Shown here: positions 36,205 to 45,183 of the stretch, piece by piece | How the letters are laid out: every line of letters starts with the position of its first letter | Numbering within the stretch: the first letter of the stretch is position 1 | Assembly: GCA_017618625.1 (NCBI GenBank) | Contig: JAFZTV010000030.1 | Span: 8,005 to 72,004, forward strand | Direction: 5' to 3' | DNA length: 64,000 bases | From: Bacteroidales bacterium | GTDB taxonomy: Bacteria > Bacteroidota > Bacteroidia > Bacteroidales > P3 | Notes under the pieces: model-generated | What the model saw: the letters and a program-made list of their open reading frames with translations, nothing else | The model's database searches: none | Told to the model about the DNA's origin: nothing | Made by a program: the position numbers and the translations under genes

Positions 36205-37812
36205 TTGAACTACGTTTCCATCAATAAAAACAAAACACTGCTCTCCATCCTCGAGAACAGTCTGCACCGTTGGGCTAATCGCCCTATGGCTCAATTCTCT
36301 AACGGCGAACAAGCCTACTCCTATGACTCTTTCGGCAAACAGGTTCTGAACGTTTCCGCTCTCCTCGACAACTACAAAGTCTCTCCTACCGCCAATGTCG
36401 CCATCCTCGCCGAAAACATGCCCAACTGGACCGTCGCCTTCTTCGCCGTCGCCTCCGCCGGCAGGGTCGCCGTCCCCATCCTCCCTGGCTCCACGGCCTT
36501 CGAGGTCGACAATATCCTTAACCACTCCGAAAGCGAGGCGCTCTTCGTTTCTCGCAAACAGCTGCCCAAAATCGCCGACCTCCTGAAAATGAAAGCCGTC
36601 ATCCTTATCGACGACTTCAGCACCGTCTCCTCCCAACCCCCAAGCGACGCCCATCCCCTCACTTCCTCAAGGCCCGAAATCACCGACCAGACTCTCGCAA
36701 CCATCATCTACACCTCCGGCACCACTGGCAACGCCAAAGGCGTTATGCTCAGCCACGGCAACCTCTACCACAGCGTGGTCGAAGCCAAACACGCCCAGCC
36801 GGCCTCCTGCAACGACCGCTGGCTCTCCATCCTCCCCATGGCCCACGCCTACGAGATGGCCTTCGGCATGCTCTATCCCCTCTCCGTCGGCGCCACCGTT
36901 TACTACCTCCGCGAGATGCCCACCCCCTCCATACTCATCCCCACGATGAAAAAGGTGCGCCCCACCATCATCTGCTCCGTCCCTCTGGTCGCCGAAAAAC
37001 TGCACAAAGCCATACTCCGCCGCATCGACGAAAGCCCCAAACTGAAGGCTATACAAAAACATGCCCCGTGGCTCATGTTCACTCTAATTGGCATCACCCT
37101 CAAAAAACAGACCGGCGGCAAAATAAAATTCTTCGGCATCGGCGGAGCCAAACTCAACCCCGAAGTCGAAGAGTTCCTCAAAAAGAGCCATTTCAACTAC
37201 GCCATCGGCTACGGCACCACCGAGACCGCTCCTCTCATAACCAACGCCTGCGTCCATCGCACCAAGGTCGGCTCCATCGGCGTCCCCGCCTACGGAGTCG
37301 AGGTCGACCTGGCCGACCTGAACCCCAAGACCGGCATCGGCGAAATCATCGCCAAAGGCCCAAACGTCATGCTCGGCTACTTCAAAGACCCCGAGCGCAC
37401 AGCCTCCGTACTGTCCCAAGACGGCTGGTACCACACCGGCGACCTTGCCTGCCGCGACAAACTCGGACGACTCTACATCAAAGGGCGGCTCGGCAGCATG
37501 ATTCTCGGCCCCTCCGGCGAAAACATCTACCCCGAAGAGATTGAACAGGTCCTCAACACCTACCCCAGCGTCATCGAATCCCTTGTGGTAAAACGTGGCA
37601 AACAGCTAGTTGCACTCATTCAACTCGACGAAAACTTCAAAGCCCGACTCAACAAATCTCTCAACACGAAACTCAACGAACTCACCGACAACATCCGCGA
37701 ATTTGTCAACAAACGTGTCAGTGTACAAAGCCAGATAGCCCTCGTTCAACTCATGGACGAACCCTTCAAGAAAACCGCCACCCTCAAAATCCGACGCTAC
37801 CTCTACCAATAA
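36205..37812 (+). CDS. AMP-forming acyl-CoA synthetase (long-chain fatty acid type)
   Basis: An ANL-superfamily adenylate-forming enzyme of 535 residues that activates a carboxylic acid, probably a fatty acid, with ATP and CoA. The AMP-binding P-loop motif is IIYTSGTTGNAKGVMLSHGNL. Further motifs are GYGTTETAPL, GWYHTGDLACRD and the C-terminal hinge with KGRLGSMILGPSGENIYPEE. The start is TTG 36205 (MNYVSINKNK); no ATG lies between it and residue 28. It could be an acyl-ACP or aryl-acid ligase instead. The next gene, a LytTR regulator, starts 9 bases after the stop. Confidence 0.87.
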   Translation: MNYVSINKNKTLLSILENSLHRWANRPMAQFSNGEQAYSYDSFGKQVLNVSALLDNYKVSPTANVAILAENMPNWTVAFFAVASAGRVAVPILPGSTAFEVDNILNHSESEALFVSRKQLPKIADLLKMKAVILIDDFSTVSSQPPSDAHPLTSSRPEITDQTLATIIYTSGTTGNAKGVMLSHGNLYHSVVEAKHAQPASCNDRWLSILPMAHAYEMAFGMLYPLSVGATVYYLREMPTPSILIPTMKKVRPTIICSVPLVAEKLHKAILRRIDESPKLKAIQKHAPWLMFTLIGITLKKQTGGKIKFFGIGGAKLNPEVEEFLKKSHFNYAIGYGTTETAPLITNACVHRTKVGSIGVPAYGVEVDLADLNPKTGIGEIIAKGPNVMLGYFKDPERTASVLSQDGWYHTGDLACRDKLGRLYIKGRLGSMILGPSGENIYPEEIEQVLNTYPSVIESLVVKRGKQLVALIQLDENFKARLNKSLNTKLNELTDNIREFVNKRVSVQSQIALVQLMDEPFKKTATLKIRRYLYQ

Positions 37813-37821
37813 ACTCCCATC

Positions 37822-38544
37822 ATGACCGTCACCTGCTCCATAGTCGAAGACGAACCCCTCGCCCTGCAGCTCATCCAGGCCTACGTCCAGCGCACCCCCT
37901 TCCTCCAACTCAAGAAAACCTACCTCGACGCCGAACTGCTAGCCCTCGACATCCAGCGTGGCGACCTCCCCATGCTGCTTTTCTCCGACATCCAGATGCC
38001 TCAAATCAACGGCATCGAACTCTCACGACTCCTCCCCAACTCCACCAAGGTCATCTTCACCACCGCCTACTCCCGCTATGCCCTCGACGGCTTCAAGGTC
38101 TCGGCCCTCGATTTCCTCCTCAAGCCCATCTCCTACGACGACTTCCTAGCCTCTGCCACCAAAGCACGCGACTGGTTTGAAAAAGAGCAGAAAGTCGCCC
38201 ACGCCGACCACCTAATGAGGCAATCTCAACCCATGCTGCAGGTCAAATCCGAACGCCACACCGTCGTCATCCCCATTGCCGACATCATCCGCATCGAAGG
38301 CCTCAAAGACTACGTCAAGATAATACGCCGCGACGGCACCGTCACCATTTCTCTCATGCGTATGAAGAAAATGATGGACCTCCTCCCTCAGGATCAGTTC
38401 GTCAGGGTTCACAAATCCCATATCGTCCGCACCTCCGAGATTACCAGCTTCGACAAAAGCCACCTGTCCATCGGCGGCGACACCATACCAGTTTCCAACA
38501 ACATCGACTTTAACAAATTCGAACAAATAAATTCCAATTACTAA
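37822..38544 (+). CDS. LytTR-family response regulator
   Basis: A two-component regulator of 240 residues. The receiver domain (1-120) has the acidic pair in SIVEDEP, the phosphoacceptor Asp56 in LLFSDIQMPQ, and the late Lys in DFLLKPISYDD. The C-terminal LytTR DNA-binding domain has VKSERHTVVIPIADIIRIEG and FVRVHKSHIV. Such regulators usually pair with a LytS/YehU-type membrane histidine kinase; none is next to it, so it appears orphaned. It is 9 bases behind the acyl-CoA ligase and 25 bases before lemA, so it probably belongs to this operon. Confidence 0.9.
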   Translation: MTVTCSIVEDEPLALQLIQAYVQRTPFLQLKKTYLDAELLALDIQRGDLPMLLFSDIQMPQINGIELSRLLPNSTKVIFTTAYSRYALDGFKVSALDFLLKPISYDDFLASATKARDWFEKEQKVAHADHLMRQSQPMLQVKSERHTVVIPIADIIRIEGLKDYVKIIRRDGTVTISLMRMKKMMDLLPQDQFVRVHKSHIVRTSEITSFDKSHLSIGGDTIPVSNNIDFNKFEQINSNY

Positions 38545-38569
38545 TTACTAACAATTAAAAAAAGAGAAA

Positions 38570-39169
38570 ATGAAAAAAGGAACAATCCTCATCGTGGCCT
38601 TGGTCGCCATCGTCGCAATCTGCGTCCTCTGGGGCGTTGGCGTCTATAACAAACTCGTCAACCACGACGAAAACGTAAAAGAAGCCTGGGGTCAGGTCGA
38701 AAACGTTTACAAACGCCGTGCCGACCTCATTCCTCAGCTCGTCGCCACCGTCCAGGGTGCCGCCAACTATGAGAAAGGTACCCTGACCGAAGTGGTCGAA
38801 GCCCGTGCCAAAGCCACTTCCGTCCAGGTTGACGCCAACAACCTCACCGAAGAGAACGTCGCTCAGTTCCAGAAAGCTCAGGACAACCTCACCGGCGCAC
38901 TCAGCCGTGGCCTCAACGTCATCGTCGAACGCTATCCTGAACTGACCGCCACCAAGGGCTTCCAAGACCTTCAGGTTCAGCTCGAAGGCACCGAAAACCG
39001 CATCGCCACCGAGCGTGCTCGCTTTAACGAAACAGTGGCCGCTTACAACAAGACCATCCGCCGCTTCCCCAACAGCATCATTGCCGGTATCGGCGGTTTT
39101 GAAAAGAAGGGCTACTTCACCGCTCCCGAAGGCAGCGACGAACCCGTCAAAGTGGAGTTCGACTTCTAA
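38570..39169 (+). CDS. lemA: LemA family protein
   Basis: A 199-residue membrane-anchored helical-bundle protein. One N-terminal helix (TILIVALVAIVAICVLWGVG) is followed by the LemA signature YNKLVNHDENVKEAWGQV, then VYKRRADLIPQLVATVQG and long helices. The C-terminus SIIAGIGGFEKKGYF is also typical. The function is not established; LemA genes are commonly next to TPM-domain genes, as here (45-base gap). An A/G-rich stretch precedes the ATG. Confidence 0.94.
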   Translation: MKKGTILIVALVAIVAICVLWGVGVYNKLVNHDENVKEAWGQVENVYKRRADLIPQLVATVQGAANYEKGTLTEVVEARAKATSVQVDANNLTEENVAQFQKAQDNLTGALSRGLNVIVERYPELTATKGFQDLQVQLEGTENRIATERARFNETVAAYNKTIRRFPNSIIAGIGGFEKKGYFTAPEGSDEPVKVEFDF

Positions 39170-39214
39170 CCCACCTATCAAAGCATTGGTTTCTAACATC
39201 ATTACAAATCTCAC

Positions 39215-40003
39215 ATGAAGAGATTATTCATGACCCTCCTTGTGCTGGCAGCGGCTGCCTTGTCGCTTCCGGCACAGGAGTTATGGTGTCCCACCCCGAC
39301 CAACCGTCTTGTCAATGACTACTCTGGCATGCTCTCTACCGACGAGGCGGCATCGCTTGAGCAACGGCTGGTTGCCTTCGACGACAGCACCTCCAACCAG
39401 ATTCTGGTCATCATCACCCCGTCGCTCCACGGCTGCGAAATCATGGAACTCGGCACCCGTATCGGCACCACATGGGGTGTCGGACAGAAAGAACTGCGTA
39501 ACGGTTTGGTCATCCTGATAAAGTCCAAGACCGACGACGAGCCATACGGCGACGTAGCGCTCGTCCCCGGCTACGGCCTCGAAGGCGCCCTCCCCGACGC
39601 ATTCTGCAAGCATATCATCGACGACAAGATGATTGAACCGCTCTCCAACGGCGACTACTACAAGGCTCTGACTCAAGCCCTATCTATCATCGAACCCGTT
39701 TGTCGGGGCGAATACAGCTACAGCGACTACAAACGCAAGGAAAACCGTGAAGTCCTATACGCTCTTTTGGGCTTTATCGCAATCACCGTCCTGGTCACCA
39801 TACTTCTCAGCAAGCTGGCTAAAAAACACGGCGGCGGTAGCGGCAACGGCGGCACACCCTTCCTCGGCGGCAGCTCCCGTGGTGGCTATTGGGGAGGCGG
39901 ACTCGGCGGTTCGTCCGGCGGCTTCAGTAGCGGCGGTGGTGGCGGCTTTGGTGGCTTTGGCGGCGGTAGCTTCGGCGGTGGCGGTGCCCACGGAAGGTTC
40001 TAA
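39215..40003 (+). CDS. TPM domain protein (YgcG type)
   Basis: A 262-residue exported protein with signal peptide (ending LSLPAQ), a TPM domain (NRLVNDYSGMLSTDEAASLE, DSTSNQILVIITPSLHG, RNGLVILIKSK, VALVPGYGLEGALPD), one membrane helix near residue 190, and a cytoplasmic or exposed Gly/Ser/Phe-rich tail. TPM domains have been linked to acid phosphatase activity in plants; the bacterial role is open. Its stop TAA overlaps the stop codon of the converging ABC-F gene (40000-40003). Pairing with lemA is the usual arrangement. Confidence 0.91.
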   Translation: MKRLFMTLLVLAAAALSLPAQELWCPTPTNRLVNDYSGMLSTDEAASLEQRLVAFDDSTSNQILVIITPSLHGCEIMELGTRIGTTWGVGQKELRNGLVILIKSKTDDEPYGDVALVPGYGLEGALPDAFCKHIIDDKMIEPLSNGDYYKALTQALSIIEPVCRGEYSYSDYKRKENREVLYALLGFIAITVLVTILLSKLAKKHGGGSGNGGTPFLGGSSRGGYWGGGLGGSSGGFSSGGGGGFGGFGGGSFGGGGAHGRF

Positions 40004-41784
40004 CCGTTGACAACCTCGTCCAATTCCAGCCATCGCAGCTCTTTCTCATCCAACAAGGCGATAACTTCGCCAATGCGCTTGGACGCTTCAACCACTTTTT
40101 CAGCATCAGACGATGCCGAGAGAGTGGTTTCCAATTCTTGCTTCTCGGTGTTCAGCGCCTCTATTTCCGCCGTCAACGCCTCGTATTCTTTCTGTTCCTT
40201 GTATGTGGCCTTGCGTTTAGCCGACTTCGGCCTCTCATACTGCGGCTTCTCCTCCTTGCGTACCGCGTTCTCGGCCTTGCGACGCCTTTCACGCTCAAGC
40301 ATATAGTCGGTATAGTTACTGTGGTAGTCGCGTATCACCCCACCTTCTTCAAAGACAAACAGATGGTCAACTATATGGTCCATGAAACTGCGGTCGTGGC
40401 TGACTATCACCAGGCACCCCTTGTAGCCACGCAAAAACTGCTCCAATATCTGCAAGGTATAGATATCCAAGTCATTGGTCGGCTCGTCGAGGATGAGGAA
40501 GTTGGGGTTGGCCATCAGCACCTTCAGCAGATAGAGCCGTCGCCTCTCACCGCCGCTGAGGTTACCGAAGTAGTTATATTGTGCTGTGTCGTCAAAGCCG
40601 AAATAACTGAGAAACTGGTGGGCAGTCATCTTCTTTCCGCCCTCAAGGTCAATCACTTCCGCCACATCCTTCACTATATCCAGCACCCTCTTGTCGTCTT
40701 TCTCCTTGAGCCCCGACTGGGTGTAGTAGCCAAACTTTATTGTCTGCCCAACCACTACTCGTCCCTTGTCCGGACGTTCACTTTCGGTCATTATGTTGAG
40801 CAGTGTCGATTTACCTATGCCGTTAGGACCAACGATGCCAATCTTCTCGCCTCGTTTGAATACGTATGAGAAGTCGTCAAGCAGACAACGTCCGTCGAAA
40901 TATTTGGTTATATTATAGAGTTCCAGTATCTTGCCACCTATCCGCTCTGTCTTTACCGACAGTTCTGGTTTCTCCTCGTCAAATCTGGTATGGGCTTTTG
41001 CTTGCAGGTCGTAGAAGGCGTCTATGCGGGCTTTCGACTTGGTACCTCGAGCCTGTGGCATACGCCGCATCCACTCCAACTCGGTACGGTAGAGGCTGCT
41101 TGCCTTCTCTACTTCAGCCTTCTCTATCGCCTCTCGTTCGGCCTTCTTCTCAATGTAGTAGGCAAAATCGCCACGGTAGCGGTACAGCTGGCTGTTGTCT
41201 AGTTCTATGATGTCGTCGCATACATGGTCGATAAAGTAGCGGTCGTGGCTCACCAGAAGTATGGCCAGTCGCTGCTTCGAAAGGAAATCCTCCAGCCACT
41301 CAATCATTGAGATGTCCAGATGGTTGGTCGGTTCATCCAGGATGAGGAAGTTCACATCGTCGAGAAGTATGCGGCTCAGTGCCACCTTCTTCTGCTCGCC
41401 GCCACTCATCTGGTTCAGATGCTTGTCGAGGTTGGTTATCTTCAGCCTGCTCAGCACCTCTTCCACCCTTTGTTCAAACGCCCATTCGTCCTCATTCTCA
41501 TGAGGATGAGCCGAATAGACATACTGTCTCACCGTCATCTGTCCGTCAGTCACAGGGTTCTGTGGCAAATAAGCCACCCTTGCAGCATTGCTGAACGTCA
41601 CCTTGCCGTCGTCAGGCAACACACTTCCCGTCAAGATGTTGAGCAATGAACTCTTGCCATATCCGTTACGGGCAATGAGTGCCGTCTTCTGTCCAGCATT
41701 GATGCCGAACGAGATATTCTCAAACAGCACCTTGTCGCCATACGACTTGGAAAGATTTTCAACAGAAAGAAGAGCGTCCGCCAC
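40000..41784 (-). CDS. ABC-F family ATPase
   Basis: A soluble ABC-F protein of 594 residues with two nucleotide-binding domains and no membrane segment. ABC-F proteins bind the ribosomal E site and relieve stalling or antibiotic inhibition. Seen: Walker A ARNGYGKSS and GPNGIGKST, signature motifs MSGGEQKKVALSRILL and LSGGERRRLYLLKVLM, and LILDEPTNHLD/DLD Walker B blocks. A charged interdomain linker and a C-terminal coiled coil (TAEIEALNTEKQELE) resemble the Uup subgroup. The start is GTG 41784. The stop codon overlaps that of the converging TPM gene by three bases. Whether it is a housekeeping (Uup-like) or resistance ABC-F cannot be told. Confidence 0.92.
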   Translation of the reverse strand: MADALLSVENLSKSYGDKVLFENISFGINAGQKTALIARNGYGKSSLLNILTGSVLPDDGKVTFSNAARVAYLPQNPVTDGQMTVRQYVYSAHPHENEDEWAFEQRVEEVLSRLKITNLDKHLNQMSGGEQKKVALSRILLDDVNFLILDEPTNHLDISMIEWLEDFLSKQRLAILLVSHDRYFIDHVCDDIIELDNSQLYRYRGDFAYYIEKKAEREAIEKAEVEKASSLYRTELEWMRRMPQARGTKSKARIDAFYDLQAKAHTRFDEEKPELSVKTERIGGKILELYNITKYFDGRCLLDDFSYVFKRGEKIGIVGPNGIGKSTLLNIMTESERPDKGRVVVGQTIKFGYYTQSGLKEKDDKRVLDIVKDVAEVIDLEGGKKMTAHQFLSYFGFDDTAQYNYFGNLSGGERRRLYLLKVLMANPNFLILDEPTNDLDIYTLQILEQFLRGYKGCLVIVSHDRSFMDHIVDHLFVFEEGGVIRDYHSNYTDYMLERERRRKAENAVRKEEKPQYERPKSAKRKATYKEQKEYEALTAEIEALNTEKQELETTLSASSDAEKVVEASKRIGEVIALLDEKELRWLELDEVVNG

Positions 41785-41793
41785 AGAAGGAAA

Positions 41794-41873
41794 TGATTGA
41801 TTGCGCTATTGTGTTATTGCGTTAGGGTGTTATTGCGTTAGTAGCTGACCACTTAAACTTAAAACTCAAAACT
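41794..41873. repeat. Octamer-periodic repeat filling the ABC-F/rarA gap
   Basis: Ten 8-base units in register fill nearly the whole 90-base gap: TGATTGAT, TGCGCTAT, TGTGTTAT, TGCGTTAG, GGTGTTAT, TGCGTTAG, TAGCTGAC, CACTTAAA, CTTAAAAC, TCAAAACT. The central units show the family consensus TGYGTTAK. Confidence 0.7.
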
Positions 41874-41874
41874 C

Positions 41875-43128
41875 CTAATACCCATACTTCCCGTTCCATC
41901 TGGCATGCAACAGTTTGCGAGTGTCGTTCTCTCTGGCGTTCTCTCCAGGAGTGTAGAAACGAGAACCCTCAAGACCGGCAGGCAGATATTCCTGCACAGC
42001 GAAGTTGCCCTCGTAGTCGTGGGCATATTTGTATCCATCGCTGTAGCCCATCTGTTTCATCAGCTTGGTGGGGGCGTTGCGTATGTGTAGTGGAACCGGC
42101 AAGTCGCCGAAACGGCGAACCGCCGACTGTGCCTCGTTGAGAGCCATATATGTCGAGTTGCTCTTGACCGAGCATGCGAGATAAACGGCACATTGCGAAA
42201 GGGTTATGCGGCATTCGGGGTAGCCGATCTTGCTTACCGCCTCGAAGCAGGCGTTGGCCAGAAGCAGAGCGTTGGGGTTGGCGTTGGATATGTCCTCCGA
42301 GGCGAATATAAGCATCCGTCGGGCAATGAAAAGCGGGTCTTCCCCACCCTCTATCATACGGGCGAGCCAGTAGACGGCACCGTTGGGGTCGCTGCCTCGC
42401 ATCGACTTGATGAAAGCCGAGATGATGTCGTAGTGCATCTCGCCCTGTTTGTCGTAGTAGGCGAGGTTCTGCTGTATGGTCTCGGTCACCTTGCGGTTGT
42501 CTATCTCCACCGTGGGCGACTGGTCTTTCGACACCACCAGTTCTAGAGCGTTGAGGAGCTTGCGTCCGTCGCCGCCGCTGATGCGCATTAAAGCGTCGCG
42601 TTCTTTCAGTACGATGGTGCGTTGCAGTGTGGCGTAGTGTTTGACCGCTCGGTCAAGCAGGTCGTTCATATCCTCCTCGCCAAATTCCTTCAACACATAC
42701 ACCTGACAACGTGAGAGCAATGCCGATATGACCTCAAACGAGGGGTTCTCGGTGGTGGCTCCGATGAGGGTTATGACCCCTCGCTCGACAGCACCCAGCA
42801 GCGAGTCCTGCTGACTTTTGTTGAATCGGTGTATCTCGTCTATGAAGAGTATGGCGCCCTCTTCCGACTGGGCTTTCTCTATCACCTCCCTTACCTCCTT
42901 CACGCCGCTGCTTATGGCGCTGAGGGTGTGGAAGGGGCGTTCCAGTTGGTTGGCGATGATGCCTGCAAGTGTCGTCTTGCCGGTTCCCGGAGGTCCCCAG
43001 AATATCATCGAGGGTATGCGACCGCTCTCGATAAGGGTGCGCAGAACAGCCCCCTTGCCTACCAAGTGGTTCTGCCCGACATATTCGTCGAGCGTCTGCG
43101 GGCGTAGTATTTCAGCAAGCGGAGCCAT
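41875..43128 (-). CDS. rarA: Replication-associated recombination protein A (RarA/MgsA)
   Basis: An AAA+ ATPase of 417 residues that acts at stalled replication forks. N-terminal MAPLAEILRPQTLDEYVGQ is the family start. Walker A is GPPGTGKT (45-52), Walker B FIDEIHRFN, sensor 1 TLIGATTENPSFE, and the arginine-finger region LLSRCQVYVL. The C-terminal tetramerisation domain has AFIKSMRGSDPNGAVYWLARM. Length and motifs match bacterial RarA. Both flanking gaps are filled by octamer repeats. Confidence 0.95.
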   Translation of the reverse strand: MAPLAEILRPQTLDEYVGQNHLVGKGAVLRTLIESGRIPSMIFWGPPGTGKTTLAGIIANQLERPFHTLSAISSGVKEVREVIEKAQSEEGAILFIDEIHRFNKSQQDSLLGAVERGVITLIGATTENPSFEVISALLSRCQVYVLKEFGEEDMNDLLDRAVKHYATLQRTIVLKERDALMRISGGDGRKLLNALELVVSKDQSPTVEIDNRKVTETIQQNLAYYDKQGEMHYDIISAFIKSMRGSDPNGAVYWLARMIEGGEDPLFIARRMLIFASEDISNANPNALLLANACFEAVSKIGYPECRITLSQCAVYLACSVKSNSTYMALNEAQSAVRRFGDLPVPLHIRNAPTKLMKQMGYSDGYKYAHDYEGNFAVQEYLPAGLEGSRFYTPGENARENDTRKLLHARWNGKYGY

Positions 43129-43131
43129 TAT

Positions 43132-43163
43132 CTAATTGTCTTATTGTGCTAATGTTTAGGTGC
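43132..43163. repeat. Octamer-periodic repeat upstream of rarA
   Basis: Four units in register: CTAATTGT, CTTATTGT, GCTAATGT, TTAGGTGC. Same family as the repeats at 41794 and 44807, directly upstream of the rarA start. Confidence 0.5.
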
Positions 43164-43230
43164 TTGGTACTAATTTATTTTTCATTCCATCACCAGAGTA
43201 TATGATTCGTACATAGAACAAGGGCTTATC

Positions 43231-43983
43231 CTAAAGCGCAGGACGCACTGGCCGGACGGAAGGTCCGTTGGAACGACGGCAAAAGGTCCTCAAGCTCGTA
43301 CTGTCGGCATTGAAAAGAAAGCGCTTTGCATAACGTGGGTCGCCAGTATTGAGAGACGACGACCAGTATAAACCATGCTCGCCTGCATAGTCGAGCCCCG
43401 CTGTTCCCTGTCGTCCAGCTGCAGGAATGAACAAGCTGTTGCCATTGGGGGCGGTAAACTTGCGTCCACAAACATCGTTCACCGATGTCCACTCAGCCGT
43501 GGTGTTATCCAACAGTTCTTGCCAGTCGGCCTCGGTTGGTATTCTTGCACCATTGCCCAAAATGGCAGAGGCAGCGTCGTCCTCCGGTTCAAGCACGGTC
43601 TTGCCATCCACCGTGCCGAAGGATTCTTTGGTGTTGTATTTGGTCAAGGTCGATAGGTTGCCTTCCGTATCGACCGTGGCATAGCGGTATGTACTCCAGT
43701 TATATAACTCCTTAGCACAGGTCTCTCCCCATGAATAGTAGCCGCCAAAACCTTCGGGGCACGTCGCACCGAGGTTGCACGTTGCCCACAGCAAGCCGCT
43801 CGGAAGTCCAAGGTCAACAAAACCGTCTGGAACGGTAGGTCTTGCGGTTGTGTCAGACGGAGGGGTGGTCTGAGTATTCGACGTGTCCGGTGTATTCTGA
43901 TTCGACGTGTTGTCTTCCTTCTGACACGATGCCATCGCTATGGCCAGCAACGCCGCAGCAGCAATGAAGAAAAGCCGTTTCAT
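43231..43983 (-). CDS. FISUMP-like surface lipoprotein
   Basis: A 250-residue lipoprotein: signal with lipobox MASC, a 30-residue Thr/Asn/Asp/Pro-rich tether, then a domain of the Fibrobacter-succinogenes-major-paralogue (FISUMP) type. Typical blocks are VDLGLPSGLLWATCNLGA, GGYYSWGE, RIPTEADWQELL, YWSSSL and the C-terminal SVRPVRPA. The fold is related to C-type lectin/sulfatase-modifying domains, and the role is unknown; surface display is expected. The C-terminal half is related to that of the 701-residue protein at 48067-50172. It is flanked by short AT-rich gaps and appears to be a single gene. Confidence 0.82.
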   Translation of the reverse strand: MKRLFFIAAAALLAIAMASCQKEDNTSNQNTPDTSNTQTTPPSDTTARPTVPDGFVDLGLPSGLLWATCNLGATCPEGFGGYYSWGETCAKELYNWSTYRYATVDTEGNLSTLTKYNTKESFGTVDGKTVLEPEDDAASAILGNGARIPTEADWQELLDNTTAEWTSVNDVCGRKFTAPNGNSLFIPAAGRQGTAGLDYAGEHGLYWSSSLNTGDPRYAKRFLFNADSTSLRTFCRRSNGPSVRPVRPAL

Positions 43984-44075
43984 GGTTATGTTCTGTTTTT
44001 ATCTTTTGTCGGTTTGCTTTAGGTCTTCCTTATCCTTACCCTCTATGGCATATACAAGTGATGACCATGCCTACA

Positions 44076-44786
44076 CTACGCCATATTGTGGAACACGTTG
44101 ACCACGTCGTCATCGTTTTCGAGACGCTCTATCAGGCCGTTCACATCTTCCTGTTCCTCGGGCGAGAGTTCTCTCATTGTCAGCGGTATGCGCTCGAATT
44201 TAAACGACTTGATTTCATAGCCGTTGTCTTCGAGGTATTTCGATATAGGACCGTAGTTCTTGAAGTCGGCATATATCATTATCTCGTCCTCGTCGCGGAA
44301 CAGCTCGTCTATGTCGCAGTCGATGAGTTCCAGTTCCAGCTCGTCCATGTCTATGCCGTCCTTCCAAGCCACGACAAACGAGCATTTGCGTTCAAACAGG
44401 AAGTCGTTCATGCCCATGGTGCCCAGTTCGCCCTTGCCTCTTACGAAGGCAGCACGAATGTTAGCCACCGTACGGGTTGGGTTGTCCGTAGCCGTCTCCA
44501 CCACGAAAGCGGTGCCGTGAGGTCCCTTGCCGTCATACACCACCTCCTTATAATCCGAGGTGTCCTTGGAGGTGGCACGCTTGATGGCGCGTTCCACGTT
44601 GTCTTTCGGCATACTTTCGTTCTTGGCCGTCTGCATGAGCAGACGCAGGCGCAGGTTCGACGCAGGGTCGGGACCACCGGCCTTCACCGCCATCTCGATT
44701 TCCTTGCCAATCTTAGTGAACGTGCGGGCCATATTGCCCCAACGTTTCAGTTTCCGTGCCTTACGGTATTCAAATGCTCTTCCCAT
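44076..44786 (-). CDS. yebC: YebC/PmpR family regulatory protein
   Basis: A cytoplasmic protein of 236 residues, known either as a DNA-binding regulator (PmpR) or, more recently, as a factor aiding translation of proline-rich stretches. The N-terminus MGRAFEYRKARKLKRWGNMA with ARTFTKIGKEIEMAVKAGGPDPASN is family-specific. So are LRLRLLMQTAKNESMPKDNVERAIKRA and GKGPHGTAFVVETATDNPTRTVANIR. Length fits. A TAnnTTTG box lies about 165 bases upstream, with octamer repeats in the leader. Confidence 0.94.
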   Translation of the reverse strand: MGRAFEYRKARKLKRWGNMARTFTKIGKEIEMAVKAGGPDPASNLRLRLLMQTAKNESMPKDNVERAIKRATSKDTSDYKEVVYDGKGPHGTAFVVETATDNPTRTVANIRAAFVRGKGELGTMGMNDFLFERKCSFVVAWKDGIDMDELELELIDCDIDELFRDEDEIMIYADFKNYGPISKYLEDNGYEIKSFKFERIPLTMRELSPEEQEDVNGLIERLENDDDVVNVFHNMA

Positions 44787-44806
44787 TGTATAAAATGTTT
44801 TATGAT

Positions 44807-44886
44807 TGCGTTAGTGTGTTAATGTGTTATTTCTTTAGTGTGTTAAAGTGTTGATAGGTAGATATGTTAAAGTGACATTTGTTAAT
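44807..44886. repeat. Octamer-periodic repeat in the yebC leader
   Basis: Ten 8-base units in register: TGCGTTAG, TGTGTTAA, TGTGTTAT, TTCTTTAG, TGTGTTAA, AGTGTTGA, TAGGTAGA, TATGTTAA, AGTGACAT, TTGTTAAT. It starts 21 bases from the yebC start codon and lies within its 5' leader. Confidence 0.7.
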
Positions 44887-44947
44887 TCACTATTTACCCA
44901 CGAGTCTTTTTCGATGTAAACCGACCACGCACTCTAACTCGAAACTG

Positions 44948-44955
44948 CAAAAATA
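44948..44955 (-). promoter_or_regulatory. -7 box for yebC
   Basis: The minus strand reads TATTTTTG (TAnnTTTG), 162 bases upstream of the yebC start. Confidence 0.5.
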
Positions 44956-45183
44956 CCATTTTTTTGCCAGATGGAACATTTTTTATCAAACTAAAATTAA
45001 AACTTGTGCCGAAGGCCTTGAGCACCGTTGAAATGAGAAACAGTCATGAGCACCACTGAATCAAATAACTTAAGCGAACAACTAAATTAAACGAAGCGAA
45101 TAAACTTAAAACTGAAAACTTGTAACATTACACAATATATTTACGTAAAATGAGTTTTGTAAAGGCAAACAAAACAAACTAAG

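Larger units (their letters stand above)
44787..45183. other. 397-bp divergent gap between yebC and queA
   Basis: Holds the octamer array, the yebC -7 box, and two copies (45019-45032, 45047-45060) of the word TGAGCACCnyTGAA, which recurs at 56636. No gene or tRNA was recognised, and no clear queA promoter. Confidence 0.5.

Noticed and set aside
45100..45183. preQ1 riboswitch upstream of queA
   Set aside because: No matching short pseudoknot sequence could be recognised in the leader.
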